Origin: Allium sativum | Lineage: Eukaryota; Streptophyta; Magnoliopsida; Asparagales; Amaryllidaceae | Length of the DNA stretch: 64,000 bases | Direction of reading: 5' to 3' | Assembly (NCBI GenBank): GCA_030737875.1 | Contig: CM060920.1 | Coordinates: forward strand, 476,438,861 to 476,502,860 | Shown here: piece by piece, positions 1-10,932 of the stretch | Layout of the letters: each line of letters starts with the position of its first letter | Numbering within the stretch: the stretch's first letter is position 1 | Position numbers and translations under genes: made by a program | The notes under the pieces: model-generated | What the model was told of the DNA's origin: nothing | Database searches by the model: none | What the model saw: only the letters and a program-made list of their open reading frames with translations

Positions 1-722
1 TGTTTTAGTTAAATTTGATGAATTGCTTGAGTTTTATGTTAGATTGTTTGCCACAGAAACATAAGATTGAAGAACAGAGCAAATCAAAGGTTCAGGTGTT
101 CCGATTCAGACGAAACTTGGCGGAGGCGCTCTAGAAGTGAGATGGAAGCACGAAAAATTTTGTGCCAAACTAAGCTAAATACATGGACCGCACCGACCCA
201 TGATAGGTCGGTACCGACCCATGTAGGTTGATCGGGTGGCGACAGTTTTTGTGGTGTGGATTCGTGTTGATAAATCGTGATTGCTTGCAGATTTTCAAGT
301 CATTCGGAGTTTATTTAGGATGGATCGAAGGTAGATTACTCGAGACATGGATGAACCAGAAAAAATTTCTATATGAAGGTCGAATAGCTTGGAAAATGGA
401 CTGGTAGGAAGCACATGGGGTTAGGAGTGCAGAAGTGCAAACACTTGTCCATTTCTGGCAATGCGCATGGGTGGGTACTGACCCATCATGGATAGGTACC
501 GACCCATCAGGGTAGGTCAGATGGACGTGAATTTTGGGGAGCTTGGTTATGATGGCTTCCAGGGGTTGCTGGTAAAGTTTGGTGATGAATGGACTTCAGA
601 TGATCGATGTGCAACTCAATGATTGATGGTGCTTTGATTGTGAACTCGCATTGGAGTGGTCGAAGCTAGATTGATGTAACACTATTCGTGGTTCGATATA
701 TGATTCAGTTTGATGATGGAAT
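1..722. other. Retrotransposon-derived flank left of Copia element 1
   Basis: No reading frame of note is seen. The stretch ends where the Copia LTR begins (TGTTAGGG at 723). It is probably the left part of the same LTR-type sequence that resumes at 8913, because Copia element 1 lies between them; the join is inferred and not proven, since the right Copia LTR is truncated and no target duplication can be read. Two clusters of the palindromic word GGTCGGTACCGACC and variants lie at about 184-230 and 466-519. Confidence 0.4.
184..519. repeat. Pair of palindromic GACCCAT clusters
   Basis: Two clusters about 285 bp apart (184-230 and 466-519) each contain two or three copies of CGACCCAT or its complement ATGGGTCG arranged head to head around GGTACC. 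The second copy is diverged (GGTACTGACC). Such paired inverted words are common in plant LTRs, but no function can be assigned here. Confidence 0.45.
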
Positions 723-1014
723 TGTTAGGGAATGTAGAATGCAGATCATAAGGCAAGACTAACACTAAAGGAGAGGGTGAATAGTGTTTTCAAGGAACTT
801 AAGAAAATCTAAAACTTATATGATCTACTATATGAATCACACACCATAGAGATGATCACAGACACAAAATCAAACACAAACACATAAATAAACAAAAATA
901 AAATGCAAAAAAAAAACACATCGGATTTTATACTAGTTTGGATTACTCATATGTCCAGTCCGACGCAAGGCTGGATTGCGCATAGTTTTATTACTATGTC
1001 AATATCCAAGTACA

Positions 1015-1140
1015 ATCCCCTTGATTTCCGTGCTACAAGGTTAGCACCACTCCAAAAACTGTTGATTTCGTGGCTACAAGATTACCACCACTCTCTTTCC
1101 TTGATTTCAGGGCTACAAGGAACACACCCTTTCCCAAACA
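1015..1140 (-). repeat. Triple 40-bp repeat in R-U5 of the Copia LTR
   Basis: Three units share the core CTTGATTTC-N2-GGCTACAAGG on the plus strand, each followed by an A/C-rich tail. The same three units recur in all four LTRs of the family (about 7895-8020, 22420-22545 and 58605-58735). On the transcribed strand each unit begins CCTTG and ends CAAGG, so each could fold as a small hairpin. Confidence 0.6.
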
Positions 1141-1355
1141 CTTCCTAAATAATTGCAACAGCCCTATAACTCTTCAATAGCACTTCAACTCAAAGAGTAA
1201 TGAGTAGAGAGTGAGAAAAGAAGAAGTTTTATGAAATTAGGATAGAAATCGGCAGAGTAGAAGTGTAGAAATCAATAAATTATGAAATATTAATGAAGGA
1301 ATGAAATGGGTGAAGATGGAGAAGAAAAATGGTTAAAAAATTCGAATTCAACCTC

Positions 1356-1484
1356 TATTTATAAGATTTGAAAGGTTGCAACGCTTCTGGAACGTTACAA
1401 ATAGTGAGAAGTCACTTCCTTTCAAAATTGAAAAAATGACAGGTTTATGTTGACATATACATATATGTATGTCGGCATATATGT
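1356..1484 (-). promoter_or_regulatory. LTR promoter of Copia element 1: palindrome pair plus TATA box
   Basis: Read on the minus strand, two diverged copies of the palindrome TATGTCGACATA (here with GTTGAC and GTCGGC cores) at 1446-1484 are followed, about 80 bp later, by CTTATAAATA at 1356-1365. The same layout is in the other Copia LTRs at 8221-8345 and 58941-59068. Transcription would begin roughly 30 bp downstream (toward lower coordinates), which splits the LTR into U3 on the right and R-U5 on the left. Confidence 0.7.
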
Positions 1485-2089
1485 TCTGAAATTTTGAATT
1501 TCGAATATTTTCCAGTGTTTAACTATATATATAACTGTGGAAATTCTTGAATTAAAACATAGTGATATAAATGAGTATTATAAAGTATAAAATCATATGA
1601 AAACATAAATATAAATTATATAAAAATATTTATAAAATTAAAAGGTTTAAATTTATATAAAAAATAAAATTATAAAAGTATATAATCATAAATATATATA
1701 AATTTATAAACTTTAAAACTTATGTTTGAAATCAAAAGTAAGAGAGAAAAAACTATTTAACATTAGAATTTGAATTTTGAAAAACATAATTTGAAAAACA
1801 TAATTTGAATTTGAACTTGGTGTGCTATTCAGAGTCTTACTTATAAACTAGACTTTATTACTATATTTGTCTTGAACTCTTGAATTCTTGATTACTCATG
1901 AGTCTTGATTCTTCTCTGAATTTTGAATCTCTTGAAACTCTAAAATTATATGGTCTTCAGTATTAATTCCTGTATATAAATCCTGCATATATGTATATAT
2001 ATTCTAAATAGAGATGAGTGTATATTTTATAATCAATGATAGTTGAAATATAAATAAGGTTATTGTCATCAAAACTCCATTCTCTAACA

Positions 2090-2655
2090 ATCTCCCCCTT
2101 TTTGATGATGATAACCTCAGTTTATAAAATATTCATACCTGTTGATGCTAATCCTTCTATACTCCCCCATCAATATGAATCCTATGTACTCTACTTAAAA
2201 TAAGTCTATATTTTACAATTTCTCCCCCCTTTGGCATTATCAAAAAGAAATTCTAAAAATACTCCCCTAATTCTATACCTATCTTTAAATATTCTATGGT
2301 TTATAATATTTGATTCTATAATAATATACTTAATGTATATAACTCCCCTTACATCCATGCCAACATAACAAACTATTTAAATGATTATTAAAGATAAAAC
2401 AAGCATTAAATTAAACAATTTTTTAATACAACCGATTTATACCAATGCTAATTACAATATTTAAACAATAACATGGAATACTACATACTTATTATACCGC
2501 ATAGACGAGTAAATGAAAAAGAATCATAACTTCTAATGATTCTTTACGACAGGGGACTTATGGATTGGACAATTGGGGTAATGGAGACAAAAATCCCCAT
2601 TTCATTCAATTATATTTCCATCTCGATCGAACGAGACTTCACCAACGCATACGAC
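2090..2655 (-). other. Polypurine tract and 3' untranslated part of Copia element 1
   Basis: The purine tract lies at about 2090-2103, directly against the 3' LTR. The rest is AT-rich with several CTCCCC runs (purine runs on the sense strand, e.g. 2161-2170, 2221-2230, 2264-2270), which resemble extra polypurine tracts. The corresponding stretch of Copia element 2 (23478-23606 and 31797-32000) is recognisably similar. No reading frame is seen. Confidence 0.6.
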
Positions 2656-3009
2656 TTAATCATCCTCATCTGTGACTTCTTGTTGTGCCTCTTTTGGTTC
2701 ATCTTCTTCCATCATCTCATCCTCTTCCTCTTCTTCTTCCATTGTTGGATTATCATCTTTGATGATGATTGGATTTGCTTGGTTATCCATTACAAATTTA
2801 TGGCGATTCCGCATCATCTTTCCTTGTTTAATTTTCTCTTGATGCATCCGTATTTGAAGTACTTGAATCTCAACGAGCATTTGGAGAGCATACTCCATTT
2901 TCTCTTCCAATTTGATTGCACGAGAGAAGGTAGAGTGTTGAAATGGACCTTCGGATGGTCCAGCGGATGATTCGGGGTTAATTTTGTTATTATAATTAGT
3001 CGAGGCCAT
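2656..3009 (-). CDS. Small accessory ORF of Copia element 1, acidic C-terminus
   Basis: Uninterrupted 117-codon frame on the element's sense strand, between the pol remains and the 3' LTR. It starts with ATG (MASTNYNN). Residues 30-65 look like an amphipathic helix rich in E, Q, M and K that could form a coiled coil. Residues 85-117 are strongly acidic (runs of E with D and M). No catalytic motif is recognised. The position matches the extra ORF found after pol in some plant Copia lineages. Copia element 2 has a short frame at the same place (ATG at 32384) with a similar N-terminal layout but weak identity. A palindrome pair at 3137-3172 precedes it, so it may have its own promoter. It is the only unbroken coding frame in an otherwise decayed element; the function is unknown. 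Confidence 0.55.
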   Translation of the reverse strand: MASTNYNNKINPESSAGPSEGPFQHSTFSRAIKLEEKMEYALQMLVEIQVLQIRMHQEKIKQGKMMRNRHKFVMDNQANPIIIKDDNPTMEEEEEEDEMMEEDEPKEAQQEVTDEDD

Positions 3010-3136
3010 GATTTATTTTGGTTTTGAGCTTTTACAGAAGTGAAATGAGATAATAAAGAAGAAAATTCGAAGTAGAGAGTTTAAATGGTTACTGTAACTA
3101 ACTTTTGGTGGGAATTAATTTTTAAAAATTGGCAGT

Positions 3137-3172
3137 TATATGTCGACATAGGCTCATTTGTATGTCGACATA
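3137..3172 (-). promoter_or_regulatory. Internal palindrome pair upstream of the accessory ORF
   Basis: Two exact copies of TATGTCGACATA separated by about 10 bp, oriented as in the LTR promoter and followed on the minus strand by the same short shared tail (AACTGCCA). The ORF start codon lies about 130 bp downstream at 3009. A weak TATA-like word (ATTTAAAC) lies near 3080-3087. Confidence 0.55.
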
Positions 3173-3399
3173 CATGCAATTTTAATTTTAATTTTTTGAT
3201 TTTTAATGTTATTCTTTTATATATATATATATATATATTAATATATTTAATTATTCTAATTCACATAATGAACAAGTACCTAATTATCTTCTAAATTTAG
3301 TAAATGTTGCTTTGTTTAATGGTTTTGTTAATATATCTGCTATTTGTTTCTATAAATTCGAGTGAAAGTTTTTCTTTACTTACGTTATCTCTAAGAAAA

Positions 3400-4775
3400 T
3401 GACGTCATTTATCAATATGTTTAGTTCCTGAGTGATGAGTTGGATTTTTAGATATATTCTCTTGTATTATCACAATATATTGGTGATTTATTTATTTTTA
3501 ATCCAAAATCATTTGGAGTTTGTTGCATATATATTACTTATGAACAAGCCAAAGGAACAGAGATATATTCTGCTTCAGTTGTTGACAAAGATACGATATT
3601 TTGTTTTTTTACTAAACCAAGAAATTAGTGAATGTCCTAAGAAGTGACATGTTCCACTAGTACTTTTATGACCAGATTAACATCCCGCATAATCTGTGTC
3701 ATAATAAGAAATTAAATCAAACGAATCATTCTTAGGATAAAATAATCCAAAATCTAATGTATGTTTTACATATCTTAAAATATGTTTCACGGTTTTCAAA
3801 TGTGTTTCTTTTGGTTGCGATTAATATCTTGCACAAAGACATACACTATGCATTATATCTGGTTTACTAGCGGTTATATGCAATAGTGATCTTATCATTC
3901 CTCTATATAATTTTTGATCAACATCCTTTGATGATCATCTTTACTTAATGCTATATTAGTTGCCATTGGAGTTGGTCTCCCATTAGTTGTTGTTAAATTA
4001 TATTTATTAATTAAATCTCTTGCGTATTTTTCTTAATTAATTAATATTCCATTCTTTAATTGACGAATTTGTAAGCCTAAGAAGAATGTTAGTTCTCCCA
4101 TATGACTCGTTCAAATTCTTGGGTCATAATATCTGAAAATTCTTTATTCATCTTATTATTTGTCGATCCGAAAATTATATCGTCAATATATATTTGCACT
4201 AATTGTATATCTTTATTATTGACTGTAATAAATAATTTTTTTAATCTATCATACTAAGCCCTAGGAGTCAGTTTTAATCCATATAACGCTTTCTTTAACT
4301 TGTATACGTGATTTGGTAATTTTTTGTCTTTAAAAAGAGGTGGTTGTTCTACATATACGTCTTCCTTAACAAATCCATTTAGAAAATCACTTTTAACATC
4401 CATTTGATATAATTTGAAATTATTATGGTGTGCAAAGGCTACTAATATCCTAATTACTTCTAATCCAGCTATGGGGGCAAACGTTTCATCGTAATCTATT
4501 CCTTCTTCTTGAGTTTAACCTTGTGCTACTAATCATACCTTATTTCTTATGACCTCACCATGTTCATTCATTTTATTTTTATAAACCTATTTAATTCCTA
4601 TTATAGTTTTGTCCTCTGGTCTAGGAAAAAGTTCCCACACATCATTCCTTGTAAATTGATTCAATTCCTCTTGAATAGCAAGGATCGATGAATCGTCAGA
4701 TGATGCTTCCTTAGGATTCTTAGGTTCAATAGTTGAAATAAATGCAGAATTACTCATATAATTTAATTGATTCAC
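3400..4775 (-). pseudogene. Copia reverse transcriptase / RNase H (decayed)
   Basis: Minus-strand translation in shifting frames gives Copia hallmarks in the right order. The N-terminal RT region lies at 4587-4775 (ending NDVWELFPRPEDKTIIGIK). Next comes the palm segment containing YDETFAPIAGLE and QMDVKSDFLNG at about 4350-4510. YKLKKALYGLK follows near 4285, and then the catalytic YIDDIIFGS near 4165-4190. RNase H ends with STTEAEYIS at about 3545-3580. The catalytic aspartate pair is present, but a Trp codon of the conserved PRAWY motif is a stop and several frameshifts separate the blocks, so no functional enzyme can be made. RT/RNase H would copy the element RNA inside the virus-like particle. 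Confidence 0.88.
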
Positions 4776-4799
4776 TGTCCTAACGACAGATTCAATATC

Positions 4800-5138
4800 T
4801 CATAAGATATTTTCTATAGGATAGTCTCTTAGTAATCTAATCCTTTTATTTGGTTGACTATCTTCATTATTTGTTTCATTAACTTCATTTTTGCATTCAT
4901 CTTCGTTGTGTTGTGTTATATTTTTATAATTTTCATCAAAGGATACATTTAATGTTTCTTCTATTGTATTGGTTCTTGAATTGAAAACTCTATATGCCTT
5001 ACTTCTCTCTGAATATCCAATGAATATTCCTTTATCGGATTTAGAGTCAAATTTATCTAAATTTTCTTTAGTATTAAGATTAAAACAATTACTTCCAAAT
5101 ATTTTAAAATATGATACTTTTGGTTTCTTATTGTACAA
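4800..5138 (-). pseudogene. Copia integrase C-terminal region
   Basis: This 112-codon frame carries the typical Copia block after the integrase core: SYFKIFGSNCFNL, KFDSKSDKGIFIGYSERSKAYRVFN and a trailing Glu/Asn-rich linker. It continues the integrase of 5381-5707 after a frameshift and leads into the RT region at 4775 in another frame. Integrase inserts the cDNA into host DNA; here it is broken. Confidence 0.85.
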
Positions 5139-5380
5139 AAGTTCATATGGTGTTTTATGAGTTAAGGGTCTGAGTGAAATTCTATTTAAAATATAGCAAG
5201 CTGTTGTAGCTGCCTCAGCCCAAAAATTTCTTGGTAAATTACTATTGGATAATATAGTTCTCGCACACTCTTGTATCGTCCTATTTTTACGTTCAACTAC
5301 TCCGTTTTGTTTAGAGGTTTTATGGACAAAAAAATTATGGATTATTCCCTTTTTATTACAAAAATTTCAAAATTCTCATT

Positions 5381-5760
5381 TTAGAATTCTCCACCGTGGT
5401 CACTACATATTGTTTCGATTTTTAAAGATAATATGTTTTTAATTCTTTTAGCAAAAGTCTTAAATTGATCAAAAGCATCACTTTTGTTTTTAAGAAATAA
5501 AGTCCAAGTAAATCTAGAAAAATCGTCGACTATTACGTAAACATATCTATTATGGTTTGTTGATTGGGTTTGAGATGGACCAAATAAATCCATGTGAATT
5601 AACTCTAATGGTTTTGAGGTTGTAATTTCCTCTTTTGATTTAAATGAACTTCTTTTTAATTTTCCGAACTGACAAGTGTCGCATAAATTATCAACTTTAA
5701 ATTTCATTTTGGGTAATCCCCTAATTGAATCTAATTTAGAAATCCTAGAAATGTGTTTGA
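5381..5760 (-). pseudogene. Copia GAG-pre-integrase tail and integrase core
   Basis: The frame 5381-5707 contains CDTCQFGKLKRSSFKSKE (second half of the HHCC zinc domain), then HMDLFGPSQTQS with the first catalytic Asp, VYVIVDDFSRFTWTLFLKNK, and ICSDHGGEF with the second Asp of the D,D-35-E triad. The residue after that Asp is His, where Asn or Arg is more usual. The core then shifts frame before the catalytic Glu region. The zinc-domain histidines lie further right (5700-5800) in other frames. Confidence 0.88.
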
Positions 5761-5979
5761 AATTTGTATGACCAAATCACTTATGCCAGATCCAAGGGTC
5801 ACTTGTATTGGACATAAGGCATAAATTATCGTTGGAGATTTTCATACTCAATATATAAATATTTTTCTTTTTATCTCCTTCAAATATTGCTTTTGAATTT
5901 CTATCTTCTATGAAGCATTTATCTTTTTCAAAGTTTATTTTATGGCCTTTATTGCAAAGTTGACTTATACTTAGTAAAT

Positions 5980-6250
5980 TTGTTTTAGATTCCTAACTAA
6001 TAAAACATCAAAAATAGTAGAAGTTTCAGAATTACCGACATTGTTTATGCCAACAATGTACCCTTTAGAGTTATCACCAAAGTTGACCATTCCACCATCT
6101 TCATATACCAAATTATTTTGTAATTTAGGATTTCCTGTCATACGTCTCGAACAACCATTATCCAGTATCCATTTTCCTTTTTGATTTCCACCATTTGTTC
6201 ACCAGAATTTGAATTCTCAACAGCCACCATTTCGGAATTTGAATTTTCAA
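5980..6250 (-). pseudogene. Copia aspartic protease remnant
   Basis: The minus-strand translation reads WILDNGCSRRMTGN at about 6120-6170, the Copia retropepsin motif with DSG changed to DNG, followed by FGDNSKG and a hydrophobic block near 6000-6080. Upstream, around 6195-6280, a short duplicated peptide word (VENSNSE) appears twice. Retropepsin would release the Gag and Pol products; the altered active site suggests it is inactive. Confidence 0.75.
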
Positions 6251-6391
6251 CAGCCACTTCACCCATCTTTTCAATATTTGAATTTCCAATAGCCATATAA
6301 CACATCCTTTCCTATATTGGACAATATTTCAGTAGATCACTTGAGTTTTCATCACAATTGTATGCAGACTCTTTCAATATTGATGTAATGC

Positions 6392-7484
6392 TGTGACGAC
6401 CCCAAACCCCCGTTCCACGGTGGCAAGGGTAATCTTTGGAATATAACACATAAACAATTAACAGAATAACAAAATATATAAATACACCAGAAAATGTACA
6501 ACAGAATACACTGGATAAACATAATCATCAGAGTTACACGGTATAACTGGATCATACTTAGTACAAAATACAGTTTCAGCTTTACATAAAATGTCTACAG
6601 CGGAATCAAAACATAATATGTATAACAGGAGCTGAACAGCATAAAAAGAAAGAAGTGATAGAATCCATCTTCAGCTCCATAGCTATCAAGATAGAGCCTG
6701 CTAAAACCTGAATACAAGGTTGCCCGTGTAGAAATAGGGGAACCCGAGTTTGCAAGTAACAAACTACGAGTTAGTTATGGGACTGGTATGAGAAATCTAC
6801 CTAACTTATTTTACAATAAGGCCAATCACAGGACCACGCCGCTAACACGGAACGGGTTTACTCCATTGGATTGCCAGTGCTTTAAAACAAGTAAATCATT
6901 TAAACATTGCAATGCTTTTACAAAAATGAAGCCATTATAAGACTCAGTTCCCATCACACAATGCAACGCAAACCGGAGGATAGAGTTTTACCTTATAATG
7001 GCCAAAATATGCTTGATACGAATGAAACAAAAGCATTTGATATTATTACTAGTGTTTATAGGTTTCAAAAACAAGTTCAATCATAAGTATCAATCATAGA
7101 CGGCATAAGTGCCCCATACCACTATGTTGCCATATATAGGTATACAATCAAAACCGCACGATGTCGTATCTAGAAATTGGATTTCCATCATGAACCAAGG
7201 CAAGGGATCGTCCTTACCGAATTCGAGGCGCCTCGGTTAGTTCGGTCTCTTTGGAGCCGATGGTTTGGTCGGATATGACCAGTTGATGCCCCATAGGGCG
7301 GGGAAACACAGTGTTTAGGCATTTTAATCCACTCCGTGTGGACCGGCCCTGACGATCCAAGGTGCAGTTGCGGTTGTATCCTGAGGGGCGCAATTCCATT
7401 TAACACACATATGATTTTTACAACGTATATATAACTTATACATCGCACATACAACTTATACATCGCTTATACATGAGGTGTACA
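6392..7484 (-). mobile_element. Solo LTR of a Gypsy family, with an internal inversion
   Basis: Plus-strand ends are TGTGACGACCCC and GTGTACA, and ATGC flanks both sides (6388-6391 and 7485-7488; the fifth base is ambiguous). No internal region is present, so this is a solo LTR, about 1.09 kb. It is clearly related to the left part of the G LTR (33960-34500) and, in reverse complement, to 63000-64000. One segment, about 7217-7385, is in inverted orientation compared with those relatives. It interrupts what is left of the Copia element 1 gag leader. Confidence 0.75.
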
Positions 7485-7488
7485 ATGC

Positions 7489-7585
7489 TTATAAATGCAT
7501 TAATTGACACTAGTGCTACCAATCATTTCAAAATTTGCCATTTAATATTTTCAAAAATTAGATTATGAACCTTTTGAAAAACCTT
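7489..7585 (-). pseudogene. Start of gag of Copia element 1 (remnant)
   Basis: The stretch next to the primer-binding site matches the leader and gag start of Copia element 2 (58240-58290). An ATG at about 7540 opens a frame of only some 13 codons before a stop. The next recognisable sequence, beyond the solo LTR, is already protease. About 1 kb of gag, including capsid and zinc knuckle, is therefore missing. Confidence 0.6.
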
Positions 7586-7597
7586 GCTCTGATACCA
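7586..7597 (-). promoter_or_regulatory. tRNA-iMet primer-binding site of Copia element 1
   Basis: The complement reads TGGTATCAGAGC, the standard plant initiator-Met primer site, two bases from the 5' LTR end at 7600. Confidence 0.9.
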
Positions 7598-7599
7598 AT

Positions 7600-8912
7600 T
7601 GTTAGGGAACGCGGAAGGCGGATCTTAAGGCAAGACTAACATTAAAGGGGGGTGAATAGTGTTTTCAAGGAATTTAAGAAAATCTGAAACTTATATGATC
7701 TACTATATGAATCACACACCACAAAGATGATCACAGACACAGAATCAAACACAAACACAGAAATAAACAAAAATAAAATGCAGAAAAGGAAATAACACAC
7801 CGGATTTTATACAGGTTCGGATTACTCCTACGTCTAGTCCCACGCAACGCTGGATTGCACAAAGTTTTATTACTATATCAATATCCAAGTACAATCCCCT
7901 TATTTTCCAGCTACAAGGTTAACACCGCTCGAAACACCCTTGATTTCACGGCTACAAGATTACAACTGCTCCCTTTCCTTGATTTCAGGGCTACAAAGAA
8001 CACACCCTTTCCCAAACACTTACAAATAATTACAACATCCCTATAACTCTTTTCCAGAGAGTAATGAGTAGAGAGTGAGAAGTGAAGAAGTTTTTTGAAA
8101 TTAGAATAGAAATCGGCAGAGTAGAAGTGTAGAAATCAATAAAATATGAAATATTAATAGAGGAATGAAAAGGGGTGAAGATGGAGAAGAAGAATGGTTA
8201 AAAAAATTGAATTCAACCCCTATTTATAAGATTTGAAAGGTTGCAATGCTTCTAGAATGTTACAAATAGTGAAAAGGCACTTCCTTTCAAAATTAAAAAT
8301 GACAGTTTTATGTCAACATATACCTATATGTATGCCAACATATATGTTTTAAAAAATTTGAATTTTTAATATTTTCAAGTGTTTAACTATATATATATAT
8401 ATTAATACATAGTGATATAATGAGTATTATAAAGTATAATATCGTATGAAAACATAAATATAAATTATATAAACATATTTATAAAATTATAAGGTTTAAA
8501 TTTATATAAAATATAAAATTATAAAAGTATATAATTATAAATATATATAAACTTATAAATTTTAAAACTTATGTTCGAAATCAAAAGTACGATAGAAAAA
8601 ATTATTTAAAATTAGAATTTGTATTTTGAAAAATAGAATTTGAAAAACAGAATTTGAATCTGGAGTGCAGTTAACATTCTTACATATAAATTAGACTTTA
8701 TTAATATATTTGTCTTGAACTTTTGAACTTTTGAACTCTTGAATTCTTGTTTACTCATGAGTCTTGAATCTTCTCTGAATTCTGAATCTCCTATAACTCT
8801 AAAACTGTACGGTCTTCAGTATTAATTCCTTTATATAAATCCTGCATATATGTATATATTCCAGATAGAGATGTTAGTATACATTTTATAATCAATGATA
8901 ATTGAAATATGG
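7600..8912 (-). repeat. 5' LTR of Copia element 1 (truncated at its outer end)
   Basis: It begins TGTTAGGG and aligns with 723-2089 up to the equivalent of about position 2055. The final 35 bp or so, including the terminal CTAACA, are absent and unrelated sequence starts at about 8913. The TATA box (about 8221-8230) and a diverged palindrome pair (8308-8345) are kept. Confidence 0.85.
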
Positions 8913-10022
8913 GAGTCAACCATGGATGATAATGGAATGGTTTGAGAAATGAATTGAGCCGCCAAGGTGGAACTCTAGACTAGTTTGAATCGCCAAGGAA
9001 TCGTCGGTAAAAGAAGTGTTCTAACAGACTCAAAGCAGCGGTATTGTGGGGATGCTAGTTAGGATCAGATTAGATAGATTGTGTGCCCTGGGCAGTCATG
9101 ATGGGCTTAAGTTGTCTTCGTCGAGTAAGGAAAATATACCAGTCACGATGGCATATGGTAGTTTGGCTAGAACCGGGGTTTTCCATTAGCCCTTTTGATC
9201 GTTGAAAGCAAGTTTGAATATCATTGGATTTAAGGCTGTAGTCGGTGGTAGCTAGGATATGGGATGCTATGGATGTTGTGGTTGATTGTGTGTTTTCTTC
9301 TCTACTTTATCTGGGTAGTCTATTACTATATGATGTCAAGAGAAGCAGGATTAGGGGTGTTCCTTTCCTATTCTGTAATGACATGTGATGGATGGGTTTT
9401 CCCGTATTAACTGTTTGTTGCTAGGGTATATCGGATGGTTGATCCGCCTATACTCATATTATCCTGTGTAACTGTTGTTAGTTATTTTATCGCTCACTAT
9501 GACTATTGTATGACTCAAGGTTTTATGTTTCCCTCTTGTTACCTTGGACTTTTCATCAAATGTGTTAATGAGCAGACTAAGTAGTAGGTGGCAGGTTTGG
9601 TGTCGTTGATGCTGTGCAGCGACGTGCATGAGGCTGACGTACTATTACTATCTACTATATCGATATATCTTTTCTATTTCTGTTGTATGTATGTTTATTG
9701 AAACTCTGAGGGATGTAGTGAGGCATATTTTATCCAGAGATTCATGTACTGAGTTGTATTGTACTTGAGATTCTATGGTTTTATGGGGATTTGATTTTCT
9801 GTTAAGTTATGCTTTATTACTATATCATATTGTATATTTTATTATTATATGTTACCCATGCACTGTGAGTTATACGACATGTTTATTTCGAGTTATTCTT
9901 CCTTGACTATCATCCCATATAGGCTTGGCACATCATACAACACACTTTTCTCTTAGTTTGGTGCAGGAGCTATGACGCGGTCGTTGCAGGAATTTAGGCC
10001 CATTCCGGGTGGGTTGTTATAG
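8913..10022 (+). repeat. 3' part of a chromovirus-type LTR (element A)
   Basis: Similar in layout and in patches of sequence to the LTR of element D: the block around 9480-9650 (cgctcac...gagcag...gcttacacgta) matches 12830-12990. It ends GGGTTGTTATA at 10022, comparable with GGGCCGTCACA in D. On the right it joins, without a gap, the integrase of the Tat element, so it was inserted there. 8960-9350 resembles 15330-15690 inside D. No reading frame is seen. Confidence 0.6.
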
Positions 10023-10330
10023 ACTGACCATTTGGGCGAGAAGGTTAAGCAGAGCTATTGGAATCTTTTCAAACCTTTGACATTTTTCATAGCATCATCA
10101 ATAATCAGTTGCATCTCGATTAATGATAGGCTAAAAATAGCCATATTGAAGTAACTTCTTTGTTAAAGTCTACCCTATGTCTTTGTCGCCACACTTGCCT
10201 TTGTGCACTTCATGTAGTACACGTTTGGTGTCATCATGAGCTACACATCAGAGTTGAGGAAGAGGGCACACTTTTCGCTTTCCCATTCAAGTACGACACC
10301 ATGTGTAGGAAGTTCTTTATAAGAGTCATC
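10023..10330 (-). pseudogene. Tat-type Gypsy integrase, zinc-binding domain
   Basis: The minus strand reads VLHEVHKGKCGDKDIG, then TLTKKLLQYGYF and INRDATDY, then CYEKCQRF. This is the HHCC domain of Tat/Athila integrase with one His replaced (the second expected His reads as Lys or Asp) and several stops. Element A cuts it off at 10022 just past the zinc domain, so no catalytic core is present in this window. Confidence 0.8.
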
Positions 10331-10932
10331 CAGGATTCCCTTTCAGGCTTGACAGTTAGTGTCCATTTAATTTCCAACTGATCTATGCTTGGGTATTCAA
10401 AACTTCAATTGGAACTAACCTCGGGTTCTCCGAGTTATCTAGCTTGGCCAACGAGTTAGCATTCTTGTTCTGATCACGAGGAATGCGTGAAATGCGAAAA
10501 TATTCAAATCCATATAGTAGCTCATGAACACGTAAACGGTAAGGAGCAAATCGCGCCCTCCGGCCTGAAACTCCATTGTGACCTTACATACAACAATTTA
10601 GGAGTCATAGGAAATTTGAACCGATTTTACTCCCAATTCCTTACCAAGTTTATGCCCAACAATCATGCCCTCATACTCTGCTTCATTGTTAGTTGCGGGA
10701 AAGTTAAGCTTCAACACATAATAGATCAATTGTTCCTTAGGGGTTGCTAAGACAACTCCAATGTCTGAACCTCGATCATTACGAGCTCCTTCAGCAAATA
10801 GCTTCCATCAGGTAGTTAGTGGTTCAATGTATTCTGCAATGTCATCTAGAACTGTGTATTTGTCTATAAAGTCAGCCAATGCTTTCTTCTGAATGGCTCT
10901 ACGAAGAAGTAGGCAACATCAAGCTGACTCAG
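10331..10932 (-). pseudogene. Second RNase H (aRNH) of the Tat-type Gypsy element
   Basis: The minus-strand translation contains QKKALADFIDKYT, then WKLFAEGARNDRGSDIGVVL, then KLNFPATNNEAEYEGMIVGHKL. This is the extra, plant-type RNase H that marks the Tat/Ogre lineage and sits between RT-RNase H and integrase. The first catalytic Asp (in YVDG) reads as Glu (FAEG). A stop precedes WKLFAEG. The domain is separated from the first RNase H (19488-19745) by the insertion of element D. Confidence 0.85.

Larger units (their letters stand above)
723..2089 (-). repeat. 3' LTR of Copia element 1
   Basis: On the plus strand it runs from TGTTAGGG to TCTCTAACA, 1,367 bp. It is closely similar to 7600-8912, 22126-23477 and 58307-59144. 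Read on the minus strand it has the paired palindrome module at 1446-1484, a TATA box at about 1356-1365 (complement of TATTTATAAG) and three roughly 40-bp repeats at about 1015-1135. The last part is AT-rich filler. Confidence 0.92.
723..8912 (-). mobile_element. Copia element 1, gag-deleted, minus strand (SIRE-like, tentative)
   Basis: LTRs lie at 723-2089 (3' LTR) and 7600-8912 (5' LTR, truncated). Orientation is fixed by a tRNA-iMet primer-binding site next to the right LTR (complement of TGGTATCAGAGC, 7586-7597) and a purine tract next to the left LTR (complement of AAAAAGGGGGAGAT, about 2090-2103). Inside, reading leftward, come a few gag codons, a solo LTR insertion, protease, integrase and RT/RNase H remains, and an accessory ORF after pol. 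Frameshifts and stops are spread through pol, and most of gag is missing. The extra ORF downstream of pol and the primer site are typical of the SIRE/Maximus Copia lineage, but the lineage call is tentative. Confidence 0.9.

Noticed and set aside
2536..2970. 144-codon plus-strand frame
   Set aside because: It is the antisense of the accessory ORF of Copia element 1; its Phe/Leu/Ile-rich text comes from the acidic codons on the other strand.
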